Assembly (NCBI RefSeq): GCF_032452875.1
Contig: NC_083868.1
Location: 102,668,537-102,732,536 of the forward strand
Reading direction: 5' to 3'
DNA: 64,000 nt
DNA from: Bos javanicus
Taxonomy: Eukaryota > Chordata > Mammalia > Artiodactyla > Bovidae
This document shows, one piece after another, positions 24,398 through 36,972 of this stretch (position 1 is its first letter; every line of letters begins with the position of its first letter). The position numbers and the translations under genes are program-made. The notes below the pieces were generated by a model. That model was not told the origin of the DNA. It saw only the letters and a program-made list of their open reading frames with translations, and ran no database searches.

Positions 24398-25318
24398 ACA
24401 TAATCACAAATTACATCAAGGGAGATGCACATTTAATAAAAAGTTGATTCATCAAATTGTTCACTTATTATTTCAAATACTACTTGAGCGCTACTCTGAA
24501 TAAAGCAAATGGGATATAGAGTTGAAAAAAAATTCTACTTTCAAAATAAATTTTTATTTCTTTTAGCATAAACACCAGTCAGTACAGTTGTTAACTGTAA
24601 TGTAAACTACTATTTCTTACTTTTTTTTTTAAGTTGGTATCATTCATAGTATTCATCTGTATACCAAATGGAATAGCACATATGAGGAGGATAGAGAGCA
24701 TCTATAAATTATTAGCATAACTCCAATCATGACAATTATTCTTGGTTTATAGTTTTGATGTTTTTGTTTGGAGGGTTAATTTCAGAATGTGAATTTAATA
24801 TTTTTCTTTTGTTTGCTTTTTCTCCTTATCAAATTCACTTATGGTCAATCTATACCTACAGAGTAATTCAAAAGCCCCCTAGATCTCAGAAGATTTTGCT
24901 GCTGATGACACAATAAATCAAAGCCAGCAATGTAGTAATTAGGGCAAACAAGGAAATTAATAGAATTACTATGTGATAGGATAGAAGATTATTTTCATGC
25001 TCAATATTTCAAAGAGCAAAGATGATTTGGTTAGAGTACTGGTTTATTAAAGCAACTGCTTGACAGATACAGGCTATTTCCAATTGGACAATTAGGTATC
25101 TCACATATTTTTCAACATTGTATTAGAGCTCTAGGGTATTTGTAGAGTTCAAAAGCTTTTAATTATGTTTACTTTGATTTTTATCTTATACTCGCATTTC
25201 TTTTGTGTTATTTTCTTCTATTTATTTTAATGGCAAATCTAAAATGTTCTAGTAAAAAGAGGATTTTATTCCTCAGGGGAAATAGATTAGTTTTCTAGCA
25301 GTGTTTTCTCCAAAGTAA
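24398..25318. other. AT-rich DNA, nothing recognised
   Basis: No gene or repeat family recognised. Confidence 0.4.
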
Positions 25319-25622
25319 TGAGTGAATGAAAGTCACTCAGTTGTGTCTGACTCTTTGCAACCCCATGGACTATAAAGTCCATAGAATGCTCCAGGCTAGA
25401 ATACTGGTTTTGGTAGCTTTTCCCTTCTCCAGGGGATCTTCTCAACCCAGGGATCAAACCCGGGTCTCCCACATTGCAGGGGGATTCTTAACCAGGCGAG
25501 CCACCAGGGAAGCCCAAGAATATTGGAGTAGGTAGACTATCCCTTCTCCAGCATATCTTCCCAACCCAGGAATAGAACCAGGGTCTCCTGTATTGAAGGA
25601 GGATTCTTTACCAACAGAAGCC
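25319..25622 (-). mobile_element. Bov-tA SINE with a second tRNA-related unit, antisense
   Basis: A Bov-tA copy (25319-25515) ends with GCCACCAGGGAAGCCC. A second partial unit (25516-25622) follows, repeating the block from AATATTGGAGTAGG to the tRNA-like head ending AGAAGCCC. This composite layout is familiar from ruminant genomes. Confidence 0.85.
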
Positions 25623-25689
25623 CAAAAATATCTTATTATTTTTTTTAATCCCTTAAATTGAAGCATATGGCGGAGAGTAGGGTCAGCAA

Positions 25690-25885
25690 GATAAGGCTTG
25701 CCATCTGCTTTTGCAAATAAAGTTTTATTGGAATTCAGCCATGCCCATCCATTTATATACTCACTAAGGCTGATTTAGTACAAAGTTGGATAGATGTGAC
25801 AGAGACCATATGGTATGGTGTGTAAATTTTAAAGTATTTACTACCTGGTTCTTTATAGAAAGTGTTTCCTGACCCTTTCAGTACA
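25690..25885. mobile_element. hAT-type non-autonomous DNA transposon
   Basis: GCAAATAAAGTTTTATTGGA, GACAGAGACCATATGG and AAAGTATTTACTACCTGG are hallmarks of an old mammalian hAT-like MITE. The right end, TGACCCTTT, is close to the expected terminus. Related to 17625-17990. Confidence 0.65.
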
Positions 25886-27352
25886 GGCAAAGAAATATGT
25901 GTTTCCAGAGAATAGAAATAGAAACCAATGTGCAGAGTGAACACTATTCAGTAAAAGAAGGAAAGTTGAGTGAAATAAAGAGAAGAAAAGTAGAGAGATC
26001 ACAAAAGTACCACAGAAATTATACATATAAAAATTTACACAAATATTAAGCCATTGTAAAGGCCAATGAAATCTTGGAAGTTATAGTTACAATTATGCAT
26101 TCTTCCCTTATATATTGAAAATTAGAGCTATCATTAGGGCAATATGTAACAGGTTAAGATGGAGACAATGTTTAGGTCAGGTATCTAAATAGTCTGTCTA
26201 TATTTTGCTCATCTTCAAAAACCACGTTAGTATGAAGCATGAAGTGAAGTAGAATTGGGGAGTTCAAGAAGAAATGCCGAAATTGGTAGTAGCATATTAG
26301 CTGTGAGTCATTAGACAGCAATTATCAGTGACGCTTCTACCCAGTTTTCATCAACCTACTGTCTGTTAGACTGCTCTACAGAGGAGTTAAATTCTAGGAA
26401 AACTATAGTCACAGCATCATCTTGCTATGAACTGCAGCCCTGGAAAAAAGGGAGTGGTGCAACTTGGAAAGCAATTCAAGTATCAGCAGTGATCTCTGAT
26501 GCTTAAAAAATGTGAAGACTGACCAGAAGGCAGTATGATAATGCCTTCAGGGAACTTTATCTTTTGAAGGGAAGCAGTAGAAGAGCATAGCATCAGATTT
26601 CTGATCACCAGCCTCTACACAAACATATTAGTCAACTTTGTGGTTCACTTCATGGAGGAGAAGGACTGGAAGTCATTGCCAGAGTGTGGATCTGATTGGA
26701 GCTCCTCTATTTCCTCCATACCTCTGTGAAGGTATCTTATCACTTAGTGTTTTGTTGTTGTTTCTGTTTGTTTGTTCTGTTTTTCCTGGAAGAGTCTAAT
26801 TTTCAGATAACGAAATCAATGACTTCATCTTATATTTTGGTAAAGACACATAAAAAGGAGGGGGACAGGGTAATATCTCCATCACAGCAATAATTTAGAA
26901 ATATTTTAAGAAGCTAACAAGCAGTAGCTTTTCATGTAGCAAATCAGAGGACAATAAATCCTGAGAACAAGGAAGAAAGTTAATACATACTTGTCTCTAT
27001 ACCTCCAGCATTTGCCTCAATACCTCCAGCCAGTTCAATAGAAATTATAATCCAAGAGATACATCATTTATGTTTAAGTTGATTAAATGTAACCAAAGTT
27101 TTCAGATTTATATTAATACTCAATTATTTTTGTTGTAGTCTTAGTTAAGAACTCTGTCAAAGAGAGTTGTTGCATGTAATATTCTTAGGATTATGTGTAT
27201 TTATCAATTTGCCCATTAAACTAGGGATAAGGCAAGTTATGACTGTATTTATTCCATGTCCTCAGCTTAGCAGAATGAGAAGATAAACAAGAAAATAATA
27301 TTAAGATTTTGTGGAAAGATCAATACCTCAGATTTGGTACTTATATTCGGAG
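25886..27352. other. DNA without recognised genes
   Basis: About 1.5 kb. 26160-26700 is less AT-rich but shows no conserved frame. A (GTTT)n-like stretch lies at 26750-26790. Confidence 0.4.
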
Positions 27353-27796
27353 GTTGCTGTTGTTCAGTCACTAAGTTGTGTCTGACTCAGAAACCACATG
27401 AACTGCAGCACACCGGGATTCCCTGTCCTCCACTATGTCCCAGAGTTTGCTCAAACGCATGTGCATTGAGTCCATGATACCATCTAACTATCTCATCCTC
27501 TATCACTCCCTTTACCTCCTGCCCTCGATCTTTCCAAGCATCAAGGTCTTTTTCACTGTCAGCCCGTCACATCAGGTGGCCAAAAAGTATTGGAGCATCA
27601 GTACTTTCAATGATTTTCAGGATTGATTTCCTTTAGGATTGACTACTTTGATCTTCTTGACATCCAAGGGACTCTCAAGAGTCTTCTCCAGCACCACAAT
27701 TTGAAAGCATCCATTTTTCTGCCCTCAGCCTTTTTTATGCTTCAATTCTCACATCTGTACACAACTGCTGGAAAAATCACAGCTTTGACTACACAG
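27353..27796 (-). mobile_element. BovB LINE, old 5'-truncated copy, antisense
   Basis: Antisense BovB 3' end (TTGTTCAGTCACTAAGTTGT to CACAGCTTTGACTACACA). It differs from the neighbouring copy at 27912 at many positions, so it is older. Confidence 0.88.
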
Positions 27797-27911
27797 GGGT
27801 AAATTATCTTAATTCTCTAATTTTTATTGACCCAGATTTCATAGGATATAAATATTCTCCAGTCACAAATAAGATGTTTATTTCAGCAGAAAAGCAAGAA
27901 ACATTGAAATA

Positions 27912-29563
27912 TTCAGTTCAGTTCAGTGGCTTAGTCATGTCCGACTCTTTGCGACCCCATGACTTGCAGCACGCCAGGCCTCCCTGTCCATAACCAACTC
28001 CCAGAGTTCACTCAGACTCACGTCCACCGAGGCAGTGATGCCATCCAGCCATCTCATCCTCTGTAGTCCCCTTCTCCTCCTGCCCCCAATCCCTCCCAGC
28101 ATCAGAGTCTTCCACTGAGTCAACTCTTCGCATGAGGTGGCCAAAGTACTGGAGTTTCAGCTTCAGCATCATTCCCTCCAAAGAAATCCCAGGGCTGATC
28201 TTCAGAATGGACTGGTTGGATCTCCTTGCAGTTCAAGGGACTCTTAAGAGTCTTCTCCAACACCACAGTTCAAAAGCATCAATTCTTCGGCGCTCAACCT
28301 TCTTCGTAGTCCGACTCTCACATCCATTAATGACCATAGGAAAAACCATAGCGTGACTAGACGGACCTTTGTTGGCAAAGTAATGTCTCTGCTTTTGAAT
28401 ATGCTATCTAGGTTGGTCATAACTTTCCTTCCAAGGAGTAAGCGTCTTTTAATTTCATGGCTGCAGTCACCATCTGCAGTGATTTTGGAGCCCAGAAAAA
28501 TAAAGTCTGACACTGTTTCCACTGTTTCCCCGTCTATTTCCCATGAAGTGATGGGACCGGATGCCATGATCTTAGTTTTCTGAATGTTGAGCTTTAAGCC
28601 AACTTTTTCACTCTCCACTTTCACTTTCACCAAGAGGCTTTTGAGTTCCTCTTCACTTTCTGCCATAAGGGTGGTGTCATCTACATATCTGAAGTTATTG
28701 ATATTGCTCCCAGAAATCTTGATTCCAGCTTGTGCTTCTTCCAGTCCAGCGTTTTTCATGATGTACTCTGCATATAAGTTAAATAAGCAAGGTGACAATA
28801 TACAGCCTTGATGTACTCCTTTCCCAATTTGGAACCAGTCTGTTGTTCCATGTCCAGTTCTAACTGTTGCTTCCTGAGCTGCATACAAATTTCTCAAGAG
28901 GCAGGTCAGGTGATCTGGTATTCCCATCTCTTGAAGAATTTTCCACAGTTTATTGTGATCCACACAGGCAAAGGCTTTGGCATAGTCAATAAAGCAGAAA
29001 TAGATGTTTTTCTGGAACTCTCTTGCTTTTTCTATGATCCAGCGGATGTTGGCAATTTGATCTCTGGTTGTTCTGCCTTTTCTAAAACCAGCTTGAACAT
29101 TAGGAAGTTCATGGTTCACATATTGCTGAAGCCTGGCTTGGAGAATTTTGAGCATTACTTTACTAGCATGTGAGATGAGTGCAATTATGCATTCTTTGGC
29201 ATTGCTTTTCTTTGGGATTGGAATGAAAGAGGACCTTTTCCAGTCCTGTGGCCACTGCTGAGTTTTCCAAATTTGCTGGCATATTGAGTGCAGCACTTTC
29301 ACAGCATCATCTTTCAGGATTTGAAATAGTTCAACTGGAATTCCATCACCTCCACTAGCTTTGTTCGTAGTGATGTTTTCTAAGGCCCTCTTGACTTCAC
29401 ATTCCAGGATATCTGGCTCTAGGTCAGTGATCACACCATCGTGATTATCTTGGTTGTGAAGATCTTTTTGTACAGTTCTTCTGTGTATTCTTGCCACCTC
29501 TTCTTAATATCTTCTGCTTCTGTTAGGTCCATACCATTTCTGTCCTTTATCAAGACTGTGCTA
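27912..29563 (-). mobile_element. BovB LINE, long 5'-truncated copy, antisense
   Basis: 1.65 kb of BovB from the 3' tail (CAGTTCAGTTCAGTGGCTTAG) to within the region upstream of the RT domain (TGTCCTTTATCAAG). The endonuclease half is absent. A weak candidate TSD, TGAAATA, lies at 27905-27911 and 29564-29570. It contains the longest open frame of the window (28244-29497). Confidence 0.95.
28244..29497 (-). pseudogene. BovB reverse transcriptase, 417-codon 5'-truncated frame
   Basis: RTE-clade LINE reverse transcriptase, the enzyme that copies element RNA at a nicked target in the nucleus. Visible RT blocks in order: KASGGDGIPVELFQ (about residue 47), FIPIPKK (about 91), FRKGRTTRDQ (about 137), FIDYAKAF (about 168), HQGCILSP (about 229) and YVDD (about 269; minus strand of 28676-28687), then the thumb region. 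The YVDD box keeps both aspartates but has Val where the other intact box here (41954) has Ala. A few residues are missing after NAKEC. Near 28352 a one-base deletion shifts the C-terminus out of frame. There is no endonuclease domain and no promoter, so it is a retropseudogene. The start Met is arbitrary: truncation, not biology, sets it. Confidence 0.88.
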
Positions 29564-29570
29564 TGAAATA

Positions 29571-30890
29571 ATACATTATTTCCAAAAACATAAAATACAG
29601 CCTCCCAAAGAGTCTAATAGAAAATCAGGGGGCAAGCATGGTGCAGCATAATCTGTTTTACTTGTATTTCTTCAGATTGGTAACATCAAAGATGTAAGCA
29701 TTGCAGATCCGTGTTTTGTCTTATATTAAAAAAAGTAGTCATCAATAAACTGGCTTTTGCTTATATAAACTTTGATGTTTAAAATTTTTATTCTAATGTG
29801 GCATAATGTAGTACTTTTTATAGTCAGTCACCTTATAAACAACAAAAATGAGGACAAATGATTGCTTAGTACATTATATCAAAAGCTGCCATTTATCTTT
29901 TAGAAATTCCCTTTGCTGATTCTGATCACACCAAAGAACTTCCCAGTTTAAATACACATGTAAACTAATTAATATTCCTTGCTTTCAGATTATAACACAA
30001 TCTTTTACCTCTTAGGATTCTAAATATTATAATATATATTTAGATTTTCAGAACTGCTCCATAAAAGCATATTGCTTTTTCTTGATTTCAACTAAGACAA
30101 TTACAACTAGCTGAGTGATGATTCTATATCCATGACTCTGAAATTAGGACAGCCTGACTTCTTTTGGAATGGCAAGCTGAGAGGAAAAAATAATTGCTCA
30201 GGCCTAACACATTTTTAGATAAAATAAAACATTTATTTTTAAGGCCCAAGCACTAATGAATTTCTGAAAGATACACACAGATTTTTTTTCATAATAAAAA
30301 AATTATTCATGTATTCAGAATTATTTCATCACTGTATTTCCATAGGACTTTAAACAATGCTAGTACATATGTATCCCTATCCTGTTTTGTTTGTTTGTTT
30401 CTTTATGAGCTCACTTATTTGTGTTTATCTCTTTCAATAACTGAGTAGCTTAAAGCCAGGTACCTTGTGTTATTTATCTTTGTAGTGTGCCAAAAATAGT
30501 TGAAGGTACATAATGAGAATTCAAGTATTATTTCTGAAACAAATGGTAATTAACAAAAGCAAACAGAATTGCAACTAGATGAAGTTGCAAGGTTTATGAA
30601 ATCTGTTGACATAATGCAGATAAGCTTGGCCAAATTGTATGTAAGAACTACTTGGACATTTGAGTAGAGGGAAGAGAAAATGGAGACTGCTTATAACTAG
30701 AAAAAATGAAAAACATGGCTACATTATAGATTAAATTCATAGTTTTCTCAAAAGTTTTTCACTGTAATTAATATTAATAAGGTTTTATACACACATGGAT
30801 TTTTTTTAAATGATTTAAAAAACTCTATTTTAGCATTTTGGCTAAGCTAAACTTTAAATATTTCTAAAACTTATATTTTGGGCTACATCG
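29571..30890. other. AT-rich DNA, nothing recognised
   Basis: About 1.3 kb without a recognised gene or repeat family. Confidence 0.4.
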
Positions 30891-30899
30891 CAAATGAAT

Positions 30900-31184
30900 G
30901 CTGCTGCTACTGCTGCTGCTGCTAAGTCGCTTCAGTCATGTCCGACTTTGTGACCCCAGAGACGGCAGCCCACCAGGCTCCCCTGTCCCTGGGATTCTCC
31001 AGGCAAGAACACTGGAGTGGGTTGCCATTTCCTTCTCCAATGCATGAAAGTGAAAAATGAAAGGGAAGTCGCTCAGTCGTGTCCGACTCCTAGCGACCCC
31101 ATGGACTGCAGCCTACCAGGTTCCTCTGTCCATGGGATTTTCCAGGCAAGATCACTGGAGTGGGGTGCCATCGCCTTCTCTGCT
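30900..31184 (-). mobile_element. Bov-A2 SINE, antisense
   Basis: A GCTGCTGCTACTGCTGCTG tail precedes two antisense BovA monomers, ending TCGCCTTCTCTG. A 9-bp TSD, CAAATGAAT, lies at 30891-30899 and 31185-31193. Confidence 0.94.
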
Positions 31185-31193
31185 CAAATGAAT

Positions 31194-31703
31194 AAATGAG
31201 TATAAATGAAATAAAATGTTTACTATTAAATTGAAAACACTATCAGTTTAAATCCTCAATTATTTGGAATGTTTTCCTTGGTTATAGTGTATAATAAGTT
31301 TTTGTTATGTTGATAAGTGTTCAAATATTTAAAATATTATTTAGGTTAAGCAGACAATGTCTATAGAAATGGTTTGTAAATTTGGGGTAAGGAATTGATT
31401 TAAACATTTTTTTCAATCAAAAATTTTCAGCAGTGGCAACAGACTAATGTTGGAATTATTTGCATATTTTGGCTTTTTGATAATTCTAATTGAAAAGTAG
31501 AAATGTTTCTTATAATATCGTTAAGAAATCCAGATTTTCAGTAGAAATTGTTTCCATTAAAATTATAAAGGGCAATATTCTAAAATGAAAATATTAGGAT
31601 GTGCTCAAAGTATATTAGAGGTTTAATATTTATTGATTGAAAGTTGAAAGTCTATGCAAGCATTTCTGCATAGCAACTAAAAGTATAAGTTCTGGGGAGA
31701 ACA
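31194..31703. other. AT-rich DNA, nothing recognised
   Basis: No gene or repeat family recognised. Confidence 0.4.
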
Positions 31704-32349
31704 TTCAGTTCATTTAAGTAGCTTAGTTGTGTCTGACTCTCCAACCCCATGGACTGCAGCATGCCAGGCTTCCCTCTCCATCACCAACTCCCAGACCTTA
31801 CTCAAACTCATGCACATCGAGTCGGTGATGCCATCCAAACATCTCATACTCTGTTGTCCCCTTCTCCTCCTACCTTCAATCTTTCCCAACATCAGGGACT
31901 TTTCAAATGAGTCTCTTCTTCGCATCAGGTGGCCAAAGTATTGGAGTTTCAGCTCCAATGAATATTCAGGACTGATTTCCTTTAGGATTGACTGGTTTGA
32001 TCTCCTTGTGGTCCAAGGGACTCTCAAGAGTCTTCTCCAACACCACGGTTCAAAATCATCTATTCTTCAGCGCTCAGCTTTCTTAATGGTCCAGCTCTCA
32101 CATCCATACACAACTACTGGAAAAACCATAGCTTTGACTAGATGGACTTTTGTTGGCAATGAAATGTCTGTTTCTTAATATGCTGTTTAGATTGGTTGTA
32201 GATTTTCTTCCAAAGAGCAAGTGTCTTTTAATTTCATGGTTGCAGTCACCATCTGTAGTGATTCTGCAGGCCCCCCCCAAAATAAAGTCTTTCACTGTTT
32301 CCATTATTTCCCCATCTATTTGCCATGAAGTGATGGGACTGGATTCCAT
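31704..32349 (-). mobile_element. BovB LINE, 5'-truncated, antisense
   Basis: Antisense BovB 3' end, TTCAGTTCATTTAAGTAGCT to GATGGGACTGGATTCCAT. Moderately diverged, with a C-run insertion near 32272. It stops before the RT catalytic box. Confidence 0.92.
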
Positions 32350-33869
32350 ACCAATGCTTAAAAGCAGTTTTCAGCAATTATTAGCTCTATGAATTTAGTT
32401 CATTTAATCTCTGAGCCATATATTTTTTGTTCTTAAAACTGGGAAATAATAATCTCACAAGATTGTTTCAATAATTAAGTGAAATATTTTTAAAATGGAT
32501 TATACTTAGAGAATTTTCTTAAAAATTGTTGCTATTTTTCTCTTATATCTTATATTCTCTGGATGTTCTTCTCTGTGTAAACTGTTAATATTTCTAACTC
32601 TACAAAGAGATTTTGTAATATCTCTAATTACAAAAGCACTGATAAATATTCATTGGCTTAATTAAAAGTTAAGATGAGAAAAAATAATTTCAGAATAAAA
32701 ATATTTTAAAATCATAAAATCAGTAAGAGAGTAGAAACTAGAAAAATCAAGTGAATTTAACATTTTCTGTACTGGATACATTACAAACAAAGTACACAAC
32801 ACAAGAAATTGGTAACACAGGTTTTGAAAGTCTAATTTTTTTTTTTTAAGTGGGGAAAGGGATAACCCAAATGTGACTGGAGACAGAAGGAATGGGGTGA
32901 TGTGATCTGAATACAGTTGCTTGCATAAGGACACTCTACATGTCCCCAGTTGCTGGAAGGGCTGCTCTGTAGATGCCTAAGCAAACATAGCAGAGTAATT
33001 TTAGAAGTTGAAGCTAGGAGCAGAGCCTGTCTGTCCTTAGATGCTTAGGAATGTCTAACAGAGCCAGGAAAAAGAGAATCAAGTACCAGCTTGCTTCTTT
33101 TGTTTCAGTCTCCCCCTAGTGCCCCACATTGGGAGAACCTAATAAGCTAGGCAGTAATAGAGATGGTAAAATGTAATTTCCCTATTCTCATCCCAAGCAC
33201 AGAGTAGATTGGGAAAAACTGATATGGAGCAGAAACACATTAAAAAAAAATGACACATAGTTTCCTAGGTCCATTATTTAGGGAGAAGGGAAAAAATAAT
33301 AAATTTCCTCTTCTCAGTTTAACTAAAAAGGAAAAGTGAGAGAAAAAAGAAACTGCAAAAAGTTTTACATTAGCAATAATAAAAAGCAACAGGGATAGGG
33401 AATAAGAGTTCCTTTATTCCCTGCAGGAGTTCAAGTAAACATCATGTTCCTTAAGCAAACACTTGCCTGAGCACATGAGGAAATTAACTAATTATGCAGG
33501 AAATTTGATAAGGAATTCAAGGCATCAAATTGGCTTAGTCCAGAACTAAGGAAACTTGAAAGACAGACAAGAATGATCCTGAATCTGGTAATCAGGGCAA
33601 ACCACAAAGGAGGACTATAGAAAAATAGTACACACGTAGAGGAAAAGCAGTTGGAGAACAGTGCATTTAAAAACTACAGTGCAGCTTGAGAGGCCCTTTA
33701 GCAGCAATGAAAAGCATCGCTCAATGGTGTCTGGTGCAGTGGTTGTTCAGGAAGTATGTTTCATCTCATGAAACAAATTTTAATACCGGCACATGTATTT
33801 ACTTAAAATCATTCTCTCTTTTTGAAAATGATAGCTATTTTTTTTTATATATACTCATTGCAGATTTCC
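32350..33869. other. DNA without recognised genes
   Basis: About 1.5 kb, AT-rich on the left. 32930-33700 is more balanced in composition but shows no conserved frame or known repeat. Confidence 0.4.
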
Positions 33870-34130
33870 GGAGAAGGCAATGGCACCCCGCTCCAGTACT
33901 CTTGCCTGGAGAGTCCCATGGACAGAGGAGCCTGGTGGGCTGCAGTCCATGGGGTCGCTAAGAGTCGGACATGACTGAGCAACTTCCCTTTCACTTTCAT
34001 GCATTGGAGAAGGAAATGGCAACCCACTCCAGTGTTCTTGCCTGGAGAATCCCAGGGACAGCCTGATGGGCTGCCATCTCTGGGGTTGCACAGAGTCGAA
34101 CACAACTGAAGCGACTTAGCAACAGCAGCA
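33870..34130 (+). mobile_element. Bov-A2 SINE
   Basis: GGAGAAGGCAATGGCACCCC to CTTAGCAACAGCAGCAG, a dimer joined by CTTTCACTTTCATGCATTGG. The second monomer has a small deletion after CCCAGGGACAG. No clear TSD. Confidence 0.92.
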
Positions 34131-34755
34131 GTGTTTTGCAGTAGCTTATTTTCATGTTTGTAGGAGACTTCTTGGAAGCATATTCGCAGTTTCTCAGAGT
34201 CTTGGCCAGGGTCTTAAATCTTGCATCCTAATATTGATATATTTTTTTCATAATTTATGTTCTGGCTTCCTTATCGGAGCACACTCAGAACCAGAAACAC
34301 ATGTACCCTCCATAACCCAACAGTACATGTTGGTCAGGTCTTGCAGTCTCTTTTCTTATCAGGCTCACTGTTCCTCTGCTGGTTCTATCATGACTTAACC
34401 AGAGTTTATGACATGATGTTCATGAAGGGAGATGAAGGCGAATTATGAGGCGGAGCCTGTTGCATTCAGGGGAAAGTTCTCTTCATTGTCCACTAACAGA
34501 GAGTAGACTTAGATGATTAAGAAAATTCAAAGGGTCAAGTTTTGGAGGTATCTATCCAGATGTTCCCATGCCATGATTCAGGATATTGTTCCTGAAAGAA
34601 CAAACGAAGGCCCCAAATCTGGCAAAACAGACCTGCTTTGATTGGACATTTAACTATCTTTGGGGCTTAACTTCTCTTGAAGTAAATTTCTAATTCTGAT
34701 CCTCTCTTTTCTCTGCTTGCTAGCTGCAGAAGATAAGAACCTCTTTATAGGAGAT
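34131..34755. other. Unassigned DNA, possibly an old repeat
   Basis: 34190-34750 is less AT-rich than its surroundings, so an old LTR-class repeat is possible. I could not match it to a family. A 63-codon open frame (34257-34448) has no recognisable domain. Confidence 0.35.
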
Positions 34756-34968
34756 GGGGCTTCCTAGGTGGTTCAGTGGTAAAGAATCTGCCTGCCAATG
34801 CAGGTGAAGTGGGTTCAGTCCCTGGGTTGGGAAGATCCCCTGGTGAAGGAAATGGCAACCTACTCAAGTACTCTTGCCCGGAAAATCCCATGGACAGAGG
34901 AGAAAGAAGGTAGAGTCCATAGGGTCACAAAAGAGTTATACATGACTTACAGACTAAACAATAACAAT
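34756..34968 (+). mobile_element. Bov-tA SINE
   Basis: GGGCTTCCTAGGTGGTTCAG head with GGGTTCAGTCCCTGGG, followed by one BovA unit with a deletion in the GAGGAGCCTGG block. Confidence 0.9.
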
Positions 34969-35755
34969 TCATATACAAAGAACATCACAGGTCAGAGAAC
35001 TTGTCACCTGAATCCTCACCAAATAAAAAGAAAGATAAATGTAATCATTTTAGGGGAATATATTTAGTCTCCTCTTCAGTAGGAGGCTGTCTTTGTAGAG
35101 TTAATGACTTTATGATAACTGTTAAGTATCTGAGTTTTAACTTTTTCTTTCTGAATTGTTGATTCTTTTTCAACTAATAAACTTGAATTTCTTTTATGTA
35201 AGTTTCAACAAATGATAATGTCACACAGGACTTCCTACTACATCTGAACTGCTGCTATGCAAATTGGAGGCAAAATGCCAGAAAGTTAGAAAAAGCATGC
35301 AGAAATGCTTCACAAATGCTTTGTGAATAAAACCCTTAATCCTGGTTACTAGCTGTACCATCTGTTCTCTAGCCAGGCATATTTTTCTTCCAAAAAAATA
35401 CAAATGATATGAATCCTTCTTACTAGAGAAGAAATATTAAAAAGCCACACAAAATAATCAAGTTCTTTTTTATTCTTTTAAGGCTTTTATTCCCTTCTGA
35501 AAAAAACAGGGCAGAATGAGTTGAGGACAGTATACAAAGTTAATATTTAAAAGTAAAATAAAGCAAAAGTGAATTCTGTAAAAGGCTAGAGAAACAGTAC
35601 TAATCCACTTGTACAAGTGAACCAATATTTCAAAAATAATGAATGAAATCATCAAATAAATCAAAGTCAAATTGTGGTGATACACTGCTTTCCTTGAAAA
35701 AGTAAATTTACCATTGAATATGAGAATAACTTAGATTAATGTTTAATTTAGATGA
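34969..35755. other. AT-rich DNA, nothing recognised
   Basis: No gene or repeat family recognised. Confidence 0.4.
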
Positions 35756-35767
35756 TTCACTATAACT

Positions 35768-35846
35768 GCCTGGAGAATTCCATAGACTCTATAGTCCATG
35801 GGGTTGCAAAGAGTCAGACATGACTAAGCAAATTTCACTTTCACTT
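35768..35846 (+). mobile_element. 5'-truncated Bov-A SINE fragment with perfect TSD
   Basis: Only 79 bp of the 3' BovA part (CTGCCTGGAGAATTCC to CTTTCACTT). An exact 12-bp TSD, TTCACTATAACT, lies at 35756-35767 and 35847-35858. The truncation therefore happened at insertion, not by later decay. Confidence 0.92.
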
Positions 35847-35858
35847 TTCACTATAACT

Positions 35859-36208
35859 TAATGCACTGAAATAATGAAAACTATTTTCCTTGTGGAGTGG
35901 ACCATTGGTGAATGATTTGTAGAATGTGCCTTCCCCTTGCACTTATAAAGGTACCTAATTTTTTTTTTTTAAACAATTACTTACAGAAACCTGAGAGTGA
36001 CACTGGACAAGTAGCATAATGCCTGGCCAATAAATAAAATTAGGAGGAAATTCAGTAAGAGTCATTCTACATACTACCTGGCAGAAACTGCCAGCAATCC
36101 ATCCAATCATTTGTTACACTATAAAATAAGGAAGATATAGTCATAGTCTTACCTACATAGATATTTGACTATGCTGATGTTACCATGTATTCTTTGTAGT
36201 TCCTTCTT
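35859..36208. other. AT-rich DNA, nothing recognised
   Basis: No gene or repeat family recognised. Confidence 0.4.
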
Positions 36209-36226
36209 TAGCTTCCATTTCTTTTA

Positions 36227-36958
36227 TTTTTTTAAATTTTATTTTATTTTTAAATTTTACATAATTGTATTGGTTTTGCCATATATCGAAATGAATCCAC
36301 CACAGGCATACATGTGTTCCCCATCCTGAACCCTCCTCCCTCCTCCCTCCCCATACCATCCCTCTGGGTCGCTCCAGTGCACCAGCCCCAAGCATCCAGT
36401 ATCGTGCATCGAATCTGGACTGGTGACTCATTTCATATATGATATTATACATATTTCAATGCCATTCTCCCAAATCATCCCACCCTCTCCCTCTCCCACA
36501 GAGTCCAAGAGACTGTTCTATGCATCTGTGTCTCTTTTGCTGTCTCGTATACAGGGTTATCATTACCATCTTTCTAAATTCCATATATATGCGTTAGTAT
36601 ACTGTATTGGTGTTTTTCTTTCTGGCTTACTTCACTCTGTATAATAGGCTCCAGTTTCATCCACCTCATTAGAACTGATTCAAATGTATTCTTTTTAATG
36701 GCTGAGTAATACTCCATTGTGTATATGTACCACAGCTTTCTTTATCCATTCATCTGCTGATGGACATCTAGGTTGCTTCCATGTCCTGGCTATTATAAAC
36801 AGTGCTGCAATGAACATTGGGGTACATGTGTCTCTTTCAATTCTGGTTCCCTCAGTGTGTATGCCCAGCAGTGGGATTGCTGGATCATAAGGCAGTTCTA
36901 TTTCCAGTTTTTTAAGGAATCTCCACACTGTTCTCCATAGTGGCTGTACTAGTTTGCA
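36227..36958 (-). mobile_element. Young ruminant L1, 5'-truncated, antisense
   Basis: 732 bp with the antisense poly-A/AATAAA-rich tail, the GAATCCACCACAGGCATACA 3' UTR and the end of ORF2. The minus strand of 36695-36958 encodes an ORF2 C-terminus with PYDPAIPLLGI. An exact 14-bp TSD, TTCCATTTCTTTTA, lies at 36213-36226 and 36959-36972. ORF2 start and RT are absent. Confidence 0.96.
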
Positions 36959-36972
36959 TTCCATTTCTTTTA

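Noticed and set aside
34257..34448. 63-codon open frame in a GC-richer patch
   Set aside because: No domain, no start context worth noting and no conservation visible. More likely chance or an old repeat.
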